This document shows positions 46,730 through 52,833 of a stretch of 64,000 nucleotides of DNA, in pieces. The position numbers and the translations under genes were made by a program. The DNA is from Syngnathus acus (Eukaryota; Chordata; Actinopteri; Syngnathiformes; Syngnathidae), in assembly GCF_901709675.1 (NCBI RefSeq), contig NC_051107.1, positions 524,001 to 588,000 on the forward strand. The letters run 5' to 3'. Numbering within the stretch: position 1 is the first letter of the stretch; each line of letters opens with the position of its first letter. The notes beneath the pieces were generated by a model, which saw only the letters and a list, made by a program, of their open reading frames with translations, ran no database searches and was not told the origin of the DNA.

Positions 46730-49700
46730 TGACACAGCGGATGAAGATTCCGATGGGTTTAATGATTTGGAGCGACATGGATGGTTCGTTAAAATTGTTG
46801 TTTATATTACATTTATTTGATATATCTAGTTTGACGTCAGCGGCGTACATAGTTCCGGAGTCAACAGCTGTGTTTTTTGTTTTATTTTCAAGTGACACAA
46901 GACGAAGATTCCGATGCATTTAATGATATGGTTCGATAAAATTGTTGTTTATATTACATTTATTTGATATATCTCGTCTGACGTCAGTGGCGCACATAGT
47001 TCCGGAGTCAACAGCTGTTTTTTTTTTTTTATTGTTTTTTTTTAAGTGACACAAGACGAAGATTCCGATGGATTTAATGATTTGGAGTGACACGGATGGT
47101 TCGATAAAATTGTTGTTTATATCATTGTTATTTGATATATAGTTTATATATCGTTATATAGGCCTGTGGAATAATTTGAACTGCAACTGACGACAGCAAG
47201 TCCAACGTCAGCGGCGCGCGCGCCGCACATGCAGCGTTGTTTACAGAATGGACGAAGAATACGATCAATGGATTTAATAATTTGGAGTGACACACATGGT
47301 TTGATAAAGGGGTTATTTATGTTATAGTTATTTGAATAACTGTTAATGTTACGTCAGGCCCGTTCTCAGCTCCTCGTTTGTGTTTATGTCACGTTAGCAT
47401 ACCGTATCGTTTAGCCTGTTGTTGCTGGTTCATGTCTGTTCTTGGTGTTGGATTTTGTCAAATAAATTTCCCCCAAAACGCGACTTAAACTCTGGTGCGA
47501 CTTATATATGATTTTTTTCCCCCTTCATGGTGCATTTTATGGCTGATGCGACTTGTACTCCGGAGCGACTTTTAGTCCGAAAATTACGGTAATTGCTTTT
47601 CATTTAATCAAGGCTTTGATCCTCAACAATAATTTAAAAGGCTCAATTGTCACCTTCCCTTACCTCTCCCAAATGGCATTTATGTCAAGTTTATTTAATA
47701 CTACAGTTTTACAAATTTGCATTTGTGACCTTAATCCTTTCTGCCACTACCCAGACCTTTGAGTTTACCAGAAGCCTACTTAACTCAATTCAATGCATGT
47801 TCATAGTGCTTTCACAACAGCTGGCGCTGTAACGAAGTGCTTTGCAGAACACAAGGCATTAAACATTTACAATAATACAACAATGGAATTGTAGGGGGCA
47901 CACAACTCTGTTGAACACCACATACTCTGAATGTATTCTGAAGGGTCAATGCAAACTGTGATAGGTCATCTCAGAAATCTAACACCAGTGTGATTTGTTT
48001 CAAGGCTATACTGACCCGTGTGAATGACGAAGAGTGAGTCAAAGTAGTGGCAGGGCTCCCGGTGAAGTTGCTGTTGTCTGAGCCACCTGTGTAGTTGGAC
48101 GCTTCGCTCATGGTGCTCATGGGACGCTCCTTTTTATTGCCGCTATTTTCCTCCTCTGGCTTTGGCGTTGTCCTGCCACAAGTTAAGACACACAGAGAGA
48201 TTAAAGTTTTGATCTGTATGATATACGAAAATGAACATAGGCCGAAAAATTGTTATTGCAATTAACCTTAAACTATCCGAGGTGGAACAATATAGAAACA
48301 AGACGCAGTGCTTCTCAGGGTGGCACAAACATTCTGTAGTCCAAAGAATAAATTTAAAATAAATTTGATTGAATTGCAGCAATAATTTCAGGTTCAGATC
48401 AATCAACATACGTAACTGCTCGACAAATAGGGTTTTCTTTGTGTGTGCAACTCAAATATATATGAGTGTGAATTCAATTTAAATTGACCTAAAAGTAAAA
48501 ATGCTCCGTAAAAACGGTTGTGTGTGTACATCAGCGTGTACCACATTGCGTGTGTTTCTGCTACTAAGATGAGGATCGTTCAATTCTATGTCAAATTGTA
48601 CTCCAGCAATCAATACCAGACAGTCTCATTAAACAGACCTCATCATCTACATCTTCATGAGCGACAGGAAGATAAGGAAATTAAGGGCTCCGGTGACTTG
48701 AATGATGAGTAGCGATATCTATGTATCTTTTATTAAGAAAGCCCCAGATGAAAGACTGTCTTTCCTCTCCAAGGATTTAAAATGACATGTAAATTGATCA
48801 TGACTCAAGTACAATAAGTAAAAAAGAGAATGATCTGGACTTATTTGGAAAGTTTCTTTGTTGTTGGAAAAAGGCTCATTGAGAATTCAACACCCAAGAA
48901 GAAAAAGAAAGGTGGATTCCAGACAATACCAGAAAACCCACCTGCGAGCGGCAACCATTTGACAGGGTAGTTTGCTTTTCGTTAGTTTGCTTTTCTCTCT
49001 TGTCTGAGCTCTTAACTGCACTGTTAACAGTTTGCTTCTGCTTTTGTTAGGCAAATGCGTTTCCACAGGCAACATACAATAAGTAATTGTACTTTGCACC
49101 AGACTACACTTAATTTTAAGAACAGCATAGCTCTGAGCACACAGATGCGTACAAGAGGATGTGTAAACAAGGACGCTGGATGAGAAATTGACACCCGCAG
49201 CCATTTGAAACAGGCAACCGCAGCTGTACTGTGCTTTTTGGATATGGAACAGACATTGGGAAATCACAAAGCAGTCTGCTCAGCAGTGGTGTTGAATTAA
49301 TCATATAATCTTGATTATTTAAATAATTTTTCAATGTTTGACTTCAAATTTTCCAAATGTCAAACATAGTTTGTAATTTTAACCAAAAAGTGAAATGAGG
49401 AATATCTTTGAAGCCAAAGTTGCTAAGAGCAAACAAAGAGAGCTTAAACCGGTTGGCATAATACACTGCTCAAAAAAATTACAGGAACACTTTGAAAACA
49501 CATCAGATTTCAATGGTGAAAAAAAAAAAGTTGGATATCTATCCTGATATGGACAGTTTAATGTCTCAGGAACAAAAGGATCCCACATCTTTTGATGGAA
49601 ATAAAGGTTTTCAGCCTACAGAGGGCTCAGTATATAGACACCCCAAAAATCAAAGTGAAAAAAATTATGTGGCAGGCTCGTCCAATTTGCCTAAATTCAA

Positions 49701-52700
49701 TTTCTGCAACTCAAAATTCTTTTCAATATCTTGTGTGGCCCCCACGAGCTTGTATGTATGCTTGACAACGTCACGGCATGTGCCTAATGAGACGACAGAT
49801 GGTGTCTTGTGGGATGTCCTCCCAGATCTGTCTAAGGGCATCAGTGAGCTCCTGTAAAGTCTGAGGAGCAACCTGGTGGCATCTGATGGACCGAAACATT
49901 ATGTCCCAGAGGTGTTCTATCGGGTTTAGATCAGGTGATTGTGAGGGCCATTCAATTGTGTCAATTCCTTCATCCTCCAGATACTGTCTGCATACTCTTG
50001 CCACATGAGGCCGGGCATTGTCGTGGTTCAGGAGGAACCCAGGACCTACTGCACCAGCATAGGGTCTGACCATGGGTGCAAGGATTTCATCCCGATACCT
50101 AATGGCAGTCAGACTGCTGTTCTCTAGCCTGTAGAGGTCTGTTCGTCCCTCCATGGAAATGCCTCCCCAGACCATCACTGACCCAACACCGCACCAGTCA
50201 TGCTGAATGGTGTTGCAGGCAGCATAGCGCTCTCCTTGGCTTCTCCAGACCCTTTCACATCTATCACAGGTGCTCAGGGTAAACCTGCTCTCATCTGTGA
50301 AACGCACAGGGCGCCAGTGGCGGACTTGCCAATTCTGCTGTTCTATGGCAAATGCCAATCGAGCTCCACGGTGCTGAGCAATGAGCACAGGGCACACTAC
50401 AGGACATCGTGTCCTGAGGCCACCCTCGTGAAGTCTGTTTCTGACTGTTTGGGCAGAGACATTCACACCAGTAGCCTGCTGGAGGTCATTCTGTAGGGCT
50501 CGGGCAGTGCTCAACCTGTTCCTCCTTGCACAAAGCAGCAGATATCGGTCCTGCTGATGGAATGAGGACCGTCTACGGCCCTGTCCAGCTCTCCAAGAGT
50601 AACTGCCTGTCTCCTGGAATCTCCTCCATGCTCTGGAGATTGTACTGGGAGACACATCAAATCTTCTTGCAACAGCACGCATGGATGTGCCATCCTGGAG
50701 GAGTTGGACAATCTGCGCAACTTCAGGAGGGTTAAGAAATCGCCTCATGCTCCCAGTCGTGATAATGACTCTAGCTAAAGCCAACACTTGTGGAAAAACA
50801 GTTAAAAAAGATCAAGAGGGAGGAACTTGAAATGGCCTCCACCTGCAAAACCAGTCCTGTTTTGGGGACCATCTCGTTGTTGCCCCTCTAGTGCACCTGT
50901 TGTTAATTCCATCAACACCAAGGCAGCTGAAACTGATTAACAACACTCTCTGCCACGTACCTGACCAAAACCTTATCAGAAAAGTGTAATTGAATTCATG
51001 CCATACCCTGATAAAAAACTGTTCCTTCACTTTTTTTGAGCAGTGTATGTTATGTTAGCTGGCAACAAGTGATGATAAGTTAAGACTGCCAGTGTTTAAT
51101 ATAGATTCAAGAACATAATAAAAAAAAAAAATCAACAGAATGGATAGTTCAGTGCAAAAATCAACAGAAAATTAAGTGAAAATTATGAATGCGAATTACC
51201 ATAGTTAGCAGAGGAGAGTGCTAATAGATAGATGCTAACGCTTAAGTTCATTTGGAGATTTGTAGGAGCAAATGGACGGTAATACTGTTGTATCTGTGGC
51301 TTAAAAGATAACTCGATTATAAAATGACTCAGGTTTTTGAGAATTTGGCCATTTCAAAGATGAGTACTAATTAATTTTTTCCACTTTGACTGCAGATTTA
51401 TCACCACTAACTTAGCATCAGGTCAACTTGCCACACTTACTCTGTCTTATTTAGTCAACATTGTGCACTACATTGATCGACATTCTACAGCCACACTGCC
51501 TAGCTGTTATTGTAATCACCTATTTCCAAATTGCTCTTCTTTTCATTGTAAAAGTCAGGGAGTCCAGTGATATTCAGTTGAATTACCAGTTGACCTTTAT
51601 GGCTCACAACACCAGCTGTGAGGAGCTCCGCTTAGCTTGGCTGTACTCCCTGACATAATTTAATGTGACAACAGTATATTTGCATCTTTATTGGAAATGT
51701 TGACGGTTGTTCGTTTTAGTAGGGGTGAATGAAAGATGAGTAAAACACTTCACTTGAAGAAAGAAAGGTGATGGATAAGACATGTAGGCATAATTAATGG
51801 CCTTCTAGAGAGAAAAAAGCCCAGTCAGAAATAATTTAAAATTGACAATCCGTATAGCATGATATATATAATTTTAGTGATAATTTACTAATAAAATTAA
51901 ACATTGCTTTTGAACTGTTGTCCAACAGAATTATTTTTGAAAACTATTGAAATCAACAATTTTGCCTACATGCATTACAAAGTGGGTAAAAAGTAATGTA
52001 ATCACTAGTTTATTTACCAATTTAAAATACTTCTAAAGAATGTATTTCTACAATTTTAATCATTTCCTAAGGGAAATCAGAGAAATTTTTGAATAATCTA
52101 AATAAATTACTATAATTTATTTTTCACCACCTTGTATGCATCCCGCTTACCAGTAAGAATTCGAATGATAGTAGTCTTGACAGAAAAAGCCAAAAGCAAA
52201 ACCTACTCTTTCTGTATTAGGGTTTATTACCTGGTGTCAGCCTCTAGGGGCTTGTCAGGATGGACAAGCTTTCCATATTTCACACTAAAAGAACAGGAGG
52301 AAGACAAGATGGCAAAATAATAAGAATCCAAAACCATGACTACAAATTAGACTGAGTCAAATAAAAAGTAAATCATGACAATGGATAACAAAAACAGCAT
52401 AAAAACAGTCAATGAAGATGCCTGTCACCATGTCATCAACACAGGCTGAAATCTGGTAGCCCTCCCCCCAAAAAATCGAAACTGTACTTGAAGCAGTGCA
52501 TCCAAGGAAACATTACGAAAAAAAGAGACTGTTAGGAATAAATAAAAACAAAGCAAATATTAGAATGAAGGCTTTAAAGGGAGGTCATTGCTTTTGAGAG
52601 TGTTTACGCCAGCAGAGATCTTGCTGACCTGAATTGCTTGCCACTGCTAAATAACACAAGTTGCAAAAACCTGCTGAAAACCAAGATAAAGTGTGATCAT

Positions 52701-52833
52701 CATTACTGCCATTGTCGTTTTTAACTTAGAATCCTGAAAACAGACTTACTGTTCATTCACCACGAAGATACAGTTGTCTTGCGAGGGAGCTCCTGAGACA
52801 GGGTGCTTACACATCACCTTTCGCTCATTGTGA
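16878..52833 (-). CDS. plekha5: Pleckstrin homology domain-containing family A member 5 (5' end outside window)
   Basis: Twenty-six exons chain without a frame break: one base plus 1,409 codons and a stop. Order: second WW domain C-terminus ([20 protein letters not shown]), linker, PH domain from about [16 protein letters not shown] to [17 protein letters not shown], a giant exon with 9-residue repeats, the [12 protein letters not shown] region, [16 protein letters not shown], the [19 protein letters not shown] and [20 protein letters not shown] coiled coils, [30 protein letters not shown] and [18 protein letters not shown]. These match human PLEKHA5 as I recall it. The protein binds phosphoinositides and uses WW domains for partners such as PDZD11. 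The first WW exons are missing and should lie beyond 64000. Adjacent AEBP2 in the same orientation supports PLEKHA5 rather than PLEKHA6 or PLEKHA7. Confidence 0.95.
17182..17324 (-). CDS. plekha5: plekha5 exon: [12 protein letters not shown]
   Basis: Forty-seven codons from [20 protein letters not shown] to TNITTEN plus AG. Acceptor GTATTTTTTAG, donor AG/GTGTGT. Not conserved enough for me to align with human; retained because frame and splice sites agree. Confidence 0.8.
17907..18255. mobile_element. hAT miniature element with perfect 8-bp target duplication
   Basis: Starts caggggtgtaaaactcg and ends gagtttgacacctttg. Flanked on both sides by atttaaac (17899-17906 and 18256-18263). About 350 bp, no coding capacity, inside a plekha5 intron. 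Confidence 0.93.
18364..18507 (-). CDS. plekha5: plekha5 exon: FRDLTEG
   Basis: Forty-eight codons, [20 protein letters not shown] and [16 protein letters not shown]. Phase 0. Acceptor TGTACTCAG; the donor GAG/GTTGAT is weaker. Confidence 0.85.
18584..18778 (-). CDS. plekha5: plekha5 exon: [18 protein letters not shown]
   Basis: Sixty-five codons: [37 protein letters not shown] and [14 protein letters not shown]. Phase 0. Acceptor GTCTTTGTAG, donor CAG/GTGATA. Confidence 0.95.
18865..18989 (-). CDS. plekha5: plekha5 exon: IVPPRTKSP / [11 protein letters not shown]
   Basis: Completes Val, then [20 protein letters not shown] and [16 protein letters not shown]. Very close to human. Donor TCG/GTATGT. 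Confidence 0.96.
19065..19203 (-). CDS. plekha5: plekha5 exon: [16 protein letters not shown]
   Basis: [20 protein letters not shown], then an acidic-lysine run ([10 protein letters not shown]), ending VATK plus G. Core matches human. Acceptor CACACAG, donor G/GTACTT after a long A-rich stretch. Confidence 0.96.
20115..20312 (-). CDS. plekha5: plekha5 exon: proline-rich with PPPY
   Basis: Sixty-six codons, phase 0, frame-neutral, so possibly alternative. Contains [18 protein letters not shown] and [15 protein letters not shown] is a class I WW-domain ligand motif. Acceptor TTTTAACAG, donor AGT/GTAAGA. I do not recall it from the human reference isoform. Confidence 0.85.
21872..22187. mobile_element. 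Miniature element with cagtggttcttaacc ends
   Basis: Ends cagtggttcttaacc and ggttaagaaccactg are inverted copies. Internal ggggtgcgag repeats occur on both sides. hAT-like ends. No perfect target duplication seen. Confidence 0.85.
22297..22340 (-). CDS. plekha5: plekha5 exon: short linker
   Basis: Completes Ser, then [14 protein letters not shown]. It aligns with human IGSKPFSTVKYKNE. Acceptor TTTCTACAG, donor GAG/GTAAGC. Confidence 0.9.
22487..22592 (-). CDS. plekha5: plekha5 exon: [14 protein letters not shown]
   Basis: [20 protein letters not shown] then [15 protein letters not shown] plus one base. [14 protein letters not shown] is diagnostic. Donor A/GTGAGT. Confidence 0.95.
22676..22777 (-). 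CDS. plekha5: plekha5 exon: [10 protein letters not shown]
   Basis: Thirty-four codons, [34 protein letters not shown], phase 0. Acceptor TTGCTTTCAG, donor CAG/GTTACA. Confidence 0.95.
23094..23246 (-). CDS. plekha5: plekha5 exon: coiled coil 3
   Basis: [40 protein letters not shown], then VNM. The donor ATG/GTGAGA was preferred to AGA/GTCAAT because it matches the length of human RELSRATAELERAW. Confidence 0.95.
23325..23405 (-). CDS. plekha5: plekha5 exon: coiled coil 2
   Basis: Twenty-seven codons, [20 protein letters not shown] and QQLHREK, phase 0. LSR.CEQDK is highly conserved in PLEKHA5/6/7. Acceptor TATGCTAG, donor AAG/GTAATG. Confidence 0.96.
23486..23542 (-). CDS. plekha5: plekha5 exon: TPDDYKDC
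   Basis: Nineteen codons, [19 protein letters not shown], phase 0. Acceptor TTTCCTCCAG, donor GAT/GTAAGA. Confidence 0.92.
24510..24590 (-). CDS. plekha5: plekha5 exon: KENEPLI
   Basis: Twenty-seven codons, [20 protein letters not shown] and RPQLYQQ, phase 0. Acceptor TTCTGCTAG, donor CAA/GTAAGA. Located by family sequence and confirmed by splice sites. Confidence 0.93.
24668..24880. mobile_element. Miniature inverted-repeat element (aagcttcaaatttgcttcatg family)
   Basis: The left arm tgggaaaatgaagcttcaaa and the right arm ending gtttcatttatccatcacta are inverted. The same arms occur at 43935-44125, and a right arm alone at about 15840-15912. About 210 bp, no frame. Confidence 0.82.
25107..25488 (+). 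repeat. 5' LTR
   Basis: 382 bp with tg...ca ends. A TATA-like tatttaag at 25230-25237 places a likely transcription start near 25260. An aataaa near 25434 could serve for polyadenylation. Confidence 0.93.
25490..25500 (+). promoter_or_regulatory. Possible self-primer binding site
   Basis: aatgatccgac, two bases after the 5' LTR, is complementary at 10 of 11 positions to gtcagatcatt at 25260-25270, where the transcript is expected to start. The 3' LTR has gtcggatca at this place, matching the differing base. This fits the self-priming used by Tf1/sushi-type Ty3 elements. Confidence 0.6.
25925..26390 (+). repeat. Minisatellite inside the LTR element
   Basis: About 14 degenerate units of roughly 30-33 bp containing gagttgccgccgattgcggt. 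Open frames crossing it are repetitive ([10 protein letters not shown] and the like) and probably not proteins. Confidence 0.9.
26522..26933 (+). repeat. 3' LTR
   Basis: 412 bp, longer than the 5' LTR mainly because of extra copies of a gatgtcgtcacgttt unit (26700-26755). Otherwise nearly identical, pointing to recent insertion followed by repeat slippage. Confidence 0.93.
26934..27768. other. plekha5 intron, no feature
   Basis: AT-rich sequence with a short uninformative plus-strand frame. Nothing recognised beyond the LTR target duplication at its left end. Confidence 0.4.
27769..27822 (-). CDS. plekha5: plekha5 exon: [11 protein letters not shown]
   Basis: Eighteen codons, [18 protein letters not shown], phase 0. 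Acceptor GCCACTGCAG, donor CAG/GTGAGG. Confidence 0.94.
29014..29133 (-). CDS. plekha5: plekha5 exon: coiled coil 1
   Basis: Forty codons, [40 protein letters not shown]. Heptad-like leucines suggest a coiled coil. It belongs to the longer PLEKHA5/7-type isoforms. Donor AAG/GTCAGC. Confidence 0.95.
29493..29724. repeat. Compound (CA)n/(CGCA)n/(TA)n microsatellite
   Basis: About 230 bp of alternating cgca, ca, cata and ta runs ending at the left inverted repeat of a Tc1-like element. All open frames here are artefacts. Confidence 0.97.
30036..31196 (+). mobile_element. 5'-truncated L2/Rex-like LINE nested in the Tc1-like element
   Basis: The interruption starts after cctaa and ends in the tail aataaagcagactttgactt, typical of this LINE type. 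Comparison with the intact family B copy defines both junctions. A short taa may be the target duplication. Confidence 0.88.
30049..30914 (+). pseudogene. Non-LTR reverse transcriptase C-terminal part
   Basis: The frame is open from [16 protein letters not shown] through [13 protein letters not shown] and the catalytic YADDT ([12 protein letters not shown]) to the end NSLPLSA. Lacks the endonuclease and the first reverse transcriptase motifs, as usual for a 5'-truncated copy. Confidence 0.9.
31318..32199 (-). pseudogene. Tc1-like transposase, family B, inactivated
   Basis: Two frames, 31819-32199 and 31318-31809, are separated by a TGA that replaces the CGA (Arg) of the intact copy in LRTRCP. 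The first catalytic Asp is changed (FTVESRF instead of FTDESRF). The second is also changed (LIHNNARPH instead of LNHDNARPH). The Trp after IEHL is a stop. The rest lies beyond the LINE insertion. Confidence 0.93.
32458..32522. repeat. (TA)n/(CA)n microsatellite between two transposons
   Basis: Short ta and ca runs link the right end of the family B copy to the left end of family A copy 2. Confidence 0.95.
32524..34146. mobile_element. Tc1-like transposon, family A, copy 2 (intact frame)
   Basis: Ends cagtgccttgcgaaagtatt and complement, flanked by TA, with long inverted repeats. Encodes a full-length transposase on the minus strand. Copy 1 lies at 10761-12365. Confidence 0.95.
32739..33758 (-). 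CDS. Tc1-like transposase, full length
   Basis: A 339-residue intact frame. The N-terminal paired-like DNA-binding domain has two helix-turn-helix parts ([20 protein letters not shown] and [20 protein letters not shown]) with PRPSRPSK between. Catalytic DD34E residues are in place: [23 protein letters not shown] and [12 protein letters not shown]. It carries out cut-and-paste transposition at TA sites in this family. The full frame suggests recent activity; activity itself is not shown. Confidence 0.95.
   Translation of the reverse strand: MKTKEHTRQVRDTVVEKFKAGFGYKKISQALNISRSTVQAIILKWKEYQTTANLPRPSRPSKLSSQTRRRLIRDAAKRPMITLDELQITTAEVGESVHRTTISRALHKSGLYGRVARRKPFLKDIHKKSRLKFATSHLGDTPNMWKKVLWSDETKIEPFGHNAKRYVWRKSNTAHHPEHTIPTVKHGGGSIMVWACFSSAGTGKMAKIDGKMDGAKYRTILEENLLVSAKDLRLGRRFIFQQDNDPKHKAKSTMEWFTNRRIQVLEWPSQSPDLNPIENLWKELKTAVHKRSPSNLTELELFCKEEWARIPVSRCAKLIETYPKRLAAVIAAKGGATKY
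34147..34172. repeat. (TA)n run
   Basis: Short TA stretch at the right edge of the Tc1-like insertion. Confidence 0.9.
34330..34570. repeat. Degenerate minisatellite
   Basis: Loose repeats of about 25-45 bp with cgaacgtgctcgcaaacatt and variants (tcgaacaaactcgcaag, tcgagcgtacttgcaaat). The minus-strand frame across it is repetitive and not taken as coding. Confidence 0.65.
35208..35291 (-). CDS. plekha5: plekha5 exon: TPQSLQGKT region
   Basis: Twenty-eight codons: [20 protein letters not shown] and PQSLQGKT, phase 0. Acceptor TTCCTCAG, donor ACG/GTGAGT. Confidence 0.95.
35471..36101. mobile_element. Miniature element with taccgtattggcccgaatat ends
   Basis: 631 bp. The left end taccgtattggcccgaatat and the right end atattcgggccaatacggta are perfect inverted repeats. 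No transposase. Shares only the outermost taccgta with the larger family below. Confidence 0.92.
36646..36878 (-). CDS. plekha5: plekha5 exon: [11 protein letters not shown] region
   Basis: Encodes [40 protein letters not shown] and [32 protein letters not shown] matches human. Acceptor TGTCTGCAG, donor AAG/GTAAAG. Confidence 0.95.
37754..38040 (-). CDS. plekha5: plekha5 exon: TLPRN region
   Basis: Encodes [32 protein letters not shown] and [16 protein letters not shown]. Two TLPRN motifs and [11 protein letters not shown] are PLEKHA-family hallmarks. Acceptor TTTCCCAG, donor G/GTAGCA. Confidence 0.96.
38044..39250. other. plekha5 intron, no feature
   Basis: AT-rich, no convincing exon or repeat structure until the LINE fragment begins. 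Confidence 0.4.
39254..40087 (+). pseudogene. L2-like reverse transcriptase C-terminus
   Basis: 277 residues with [65 protein letters not shown] and the end [15 protein letters not shown]. The YADD catalytic region and endonuclease are missing. The frame is otherwise intact. Confidence 0.92.
39254..40575 (+). mobile_element. 5'-truncated L2-like LINE
   Basis: Reverse transcriptase C-terminal frame followed by a 3' UTR and the tail tttgagactgcttgtgattt, aataaacttgacttgaca, characteristic of fish L2-type elements. Lies in a plekha5 intron in opposite orientation. Confidence 0.9.
40659..40708. repeat. (CA)n/(CGCA)n microsatellite
   Basis: About 50 bp of cacg and ca repeats. Confidence 0.95.
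41154..41862. mobile_element. Miniature element, ccgtattttccgcac ends
   Basis: The left end ccgtattttccgcac and the right end gtgcagaaaatacgg are inverted. Contains taaggcgcacctaaaagcct at the left and a related gcgccttatggtgc at the right. A partial inverted copy is at 60094-60414. Confidence 0.85.
41896..42921 (-). CDS. plekha5: plekha5 giant exon with 9-residue repeats
   Basis: An exon of 1,026 nt (341 codons) from [16 protein letters not shown] to [18 protein letters not shown] and [10 protein letters not shown] match the human flanks. Between them are at least fifteen 9-residue units in strict register, such as [36 protein letters not shown] and [10 protein letters not shown] run of Ala ([14 protein letters not shown]) follows. 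Human, as I recall, has a single similar unit here. Donor AG/GTAAGA. Confidence 0.93.
43241..43386 (-). CDS. plekha5: plekha5 exon: PH domain C-terminal helix
   Basis: [20 protein letters not shown] then [12 protein letters not shown], the PH C-terminal helix with its conserved Trp. It continues to QIDM and splices at AT/GTTAGT. This donor was chosen because it alone keeps the frame with the next exon. Confidence 0.92.
43611..43711 (-). CDS. plekha5: plekha5 exon: PH domain centre
   Basis: Asp completed from the previous exon, then [20 protein letters not shown] and [13 protein letters not shown]. Acceptor GTGTTGCAG, donor AAG/GTAAAA. Confidence 0.96.
43819..43891 (-). CDS. plekha5: plekha5 exon: PH domain strands
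   Basis: [20 protein letters not shown] and FYYR plus [11 protein letters not shown] is the basic phosphoinositide-binding strand-loop of the PH fold. Donor G/GTAAGG. Confidence 0.96.
43935..44125. mobile_element. Miniature inverted-repeat element (same family as 24668-24880)
   Basis: The left arm gggaaaatgaagcttcaaat and the right arm caaatgtgaagcttcatttt surround about 130 bp. In a plekha5 intron directly after the PH-domain exon at 43819-43891. Confidence 0.85.
44566..44670 (-). CDS. plekha5: plekha5 exon: start of PH domain
   Basis: Thirty-five codons, [20 protein letters not shown] then [15 protein letters not shown], phase 0. Human has RRGWLYKQ where this has KSSWLYKQ, a change at the first PH strand. 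Acceptor TTTTAACAG, donor CAG/GTAAGG. Confidence 0.94.
45287..45837. mobile_element. Miniature element, ccatgtataatgcgc ends
   Basis: Ends taccattttttaccatgtat and cattatacatgggaaaaaac-ggta are inverted. Several internal catgtataatacgcac motifs repeat. No transposase. Confidence 0.85.
46088..47591. mobile_element. 'ACCGTA' element carrying internal tandem duplications
   Basis: The left end taccgtatttttcggactat and the right end aaaattacggta are inverted, with gcgacttata motifs at both ends. Inside, a block containing aagattccgatggatttaat, ttgttgtttatat and tgacgtcagcggcgc recurs four to five times with periods of roughly 150-200 bp. The long T tract at 46689-46726 may be an assembly or slippage site. 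Confidence 0.88.
48016..48172 (-). CDS. plekha5: plekha5 exon: post-WW linker
   Basis: Completes the Gln codon of VVNEQ, then [20 protein letters not shown] and [19 protein letters not shown]...EASNY matches human. Ser/Thr-rich. Acceptor TTGTGGCAG, donor CGG/GTCAGT. Confidence 0.92.
48173..49463. other. plekha5 intron with an unassigned 126-codon frame
   Basis: The minus-strand frame 48887-49267 ([17 protein letters not shown]...) has no recognisable domain, no flanking splice evidence and ordinary composition. Probably chance. Confidence 0.3.
49464..51045. mobile_element. Tc1-like transposon, family B, copy with intact frame
   Basis: Ends cactgctcaaaaaaattaca and the complement, TA-flanked (49462-49463, 51046-51047). 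About 1.58 kb. Full-length transposase on the minus strand. Confidence 0.95.
49771..50787 (-). CDS. Tc1-like transposase, family B, full length
   Basis: 338 residues. Helix-turn-helix segments [20 protein letters not shown] and [15 protein letters not shown], a GRRR linker, and DD34E residues in [24 protein letters not shown] and [12 protein letters not shown]. No internal stop. Together with matching ends this copy may be, or recently have been, mobile. MRRFLNP (Met at residue 14) is a plausible alternative start, as the first residues look like leader sequence. Confidence 0.95.
   Translation of the reverse strand: MLALARVIITTGSMRRFLNPPEVAQIVQLLQDGTSMRAVARRFDVSPSTISRAWRRFQETGSYSWRAGQGRRRSSFHQQDRYLLLCARRNRLSTARALQNDLQQATGVNVSAQTVRNRLHEGGLRTRCPVVCPVLIAQHRGARLAFAIEQQNWQVRHWRPVRFTDESRFTLSTCDRCERVWRSQGERYAACNTIQHDWCGVGSVMVWGGISMEGRTDLYRLENSSLTAIRYRDEILAPMVRPYAGAVGPGFLLNHDNARPHVARVCRQYLEDEGIDTIEWPSQSPDLNPIEHLWDIMFRSIRCHQVAPQTLQELTDALRQIWEDIPQDTICRLIRHMP
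51046..52230. other. plekha5 intron, no feature
   Basis: AT-rich, no recognisable exon or repeat. Confidence 0.4.
52231..52284 (-). CDS. plekha5: plekha5 candidate 54-nt cassette exon
   Basis: Bounded by TGTTCTTTTAG and CAG/GTAATA, it starts and ends in phase 2, so it can be included or skipped without shifting the frame. It encodes [19 protein letters not shown] do not recall it from human PLEKHA5. Inclusion is unproven. Confidence 0.5.
52750..52833 (-). CDS. plekha5: plekha5 exon: end of WW domain 2
   Basis: Begins with the last base of an Asn codon, then [20 protein letters not shown] and CIFVVNE plus CA. Acceptor TTCTTCTCCAG, donor CA/GTAAGT. Near-identical to the human segment. Confidence 0.95.

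Noticed and set aside
48887-49267. 126-residue minus-strand frame
   Set aside because: No domain, no matching splice sites, not conserved to my knowledge; probably chance.
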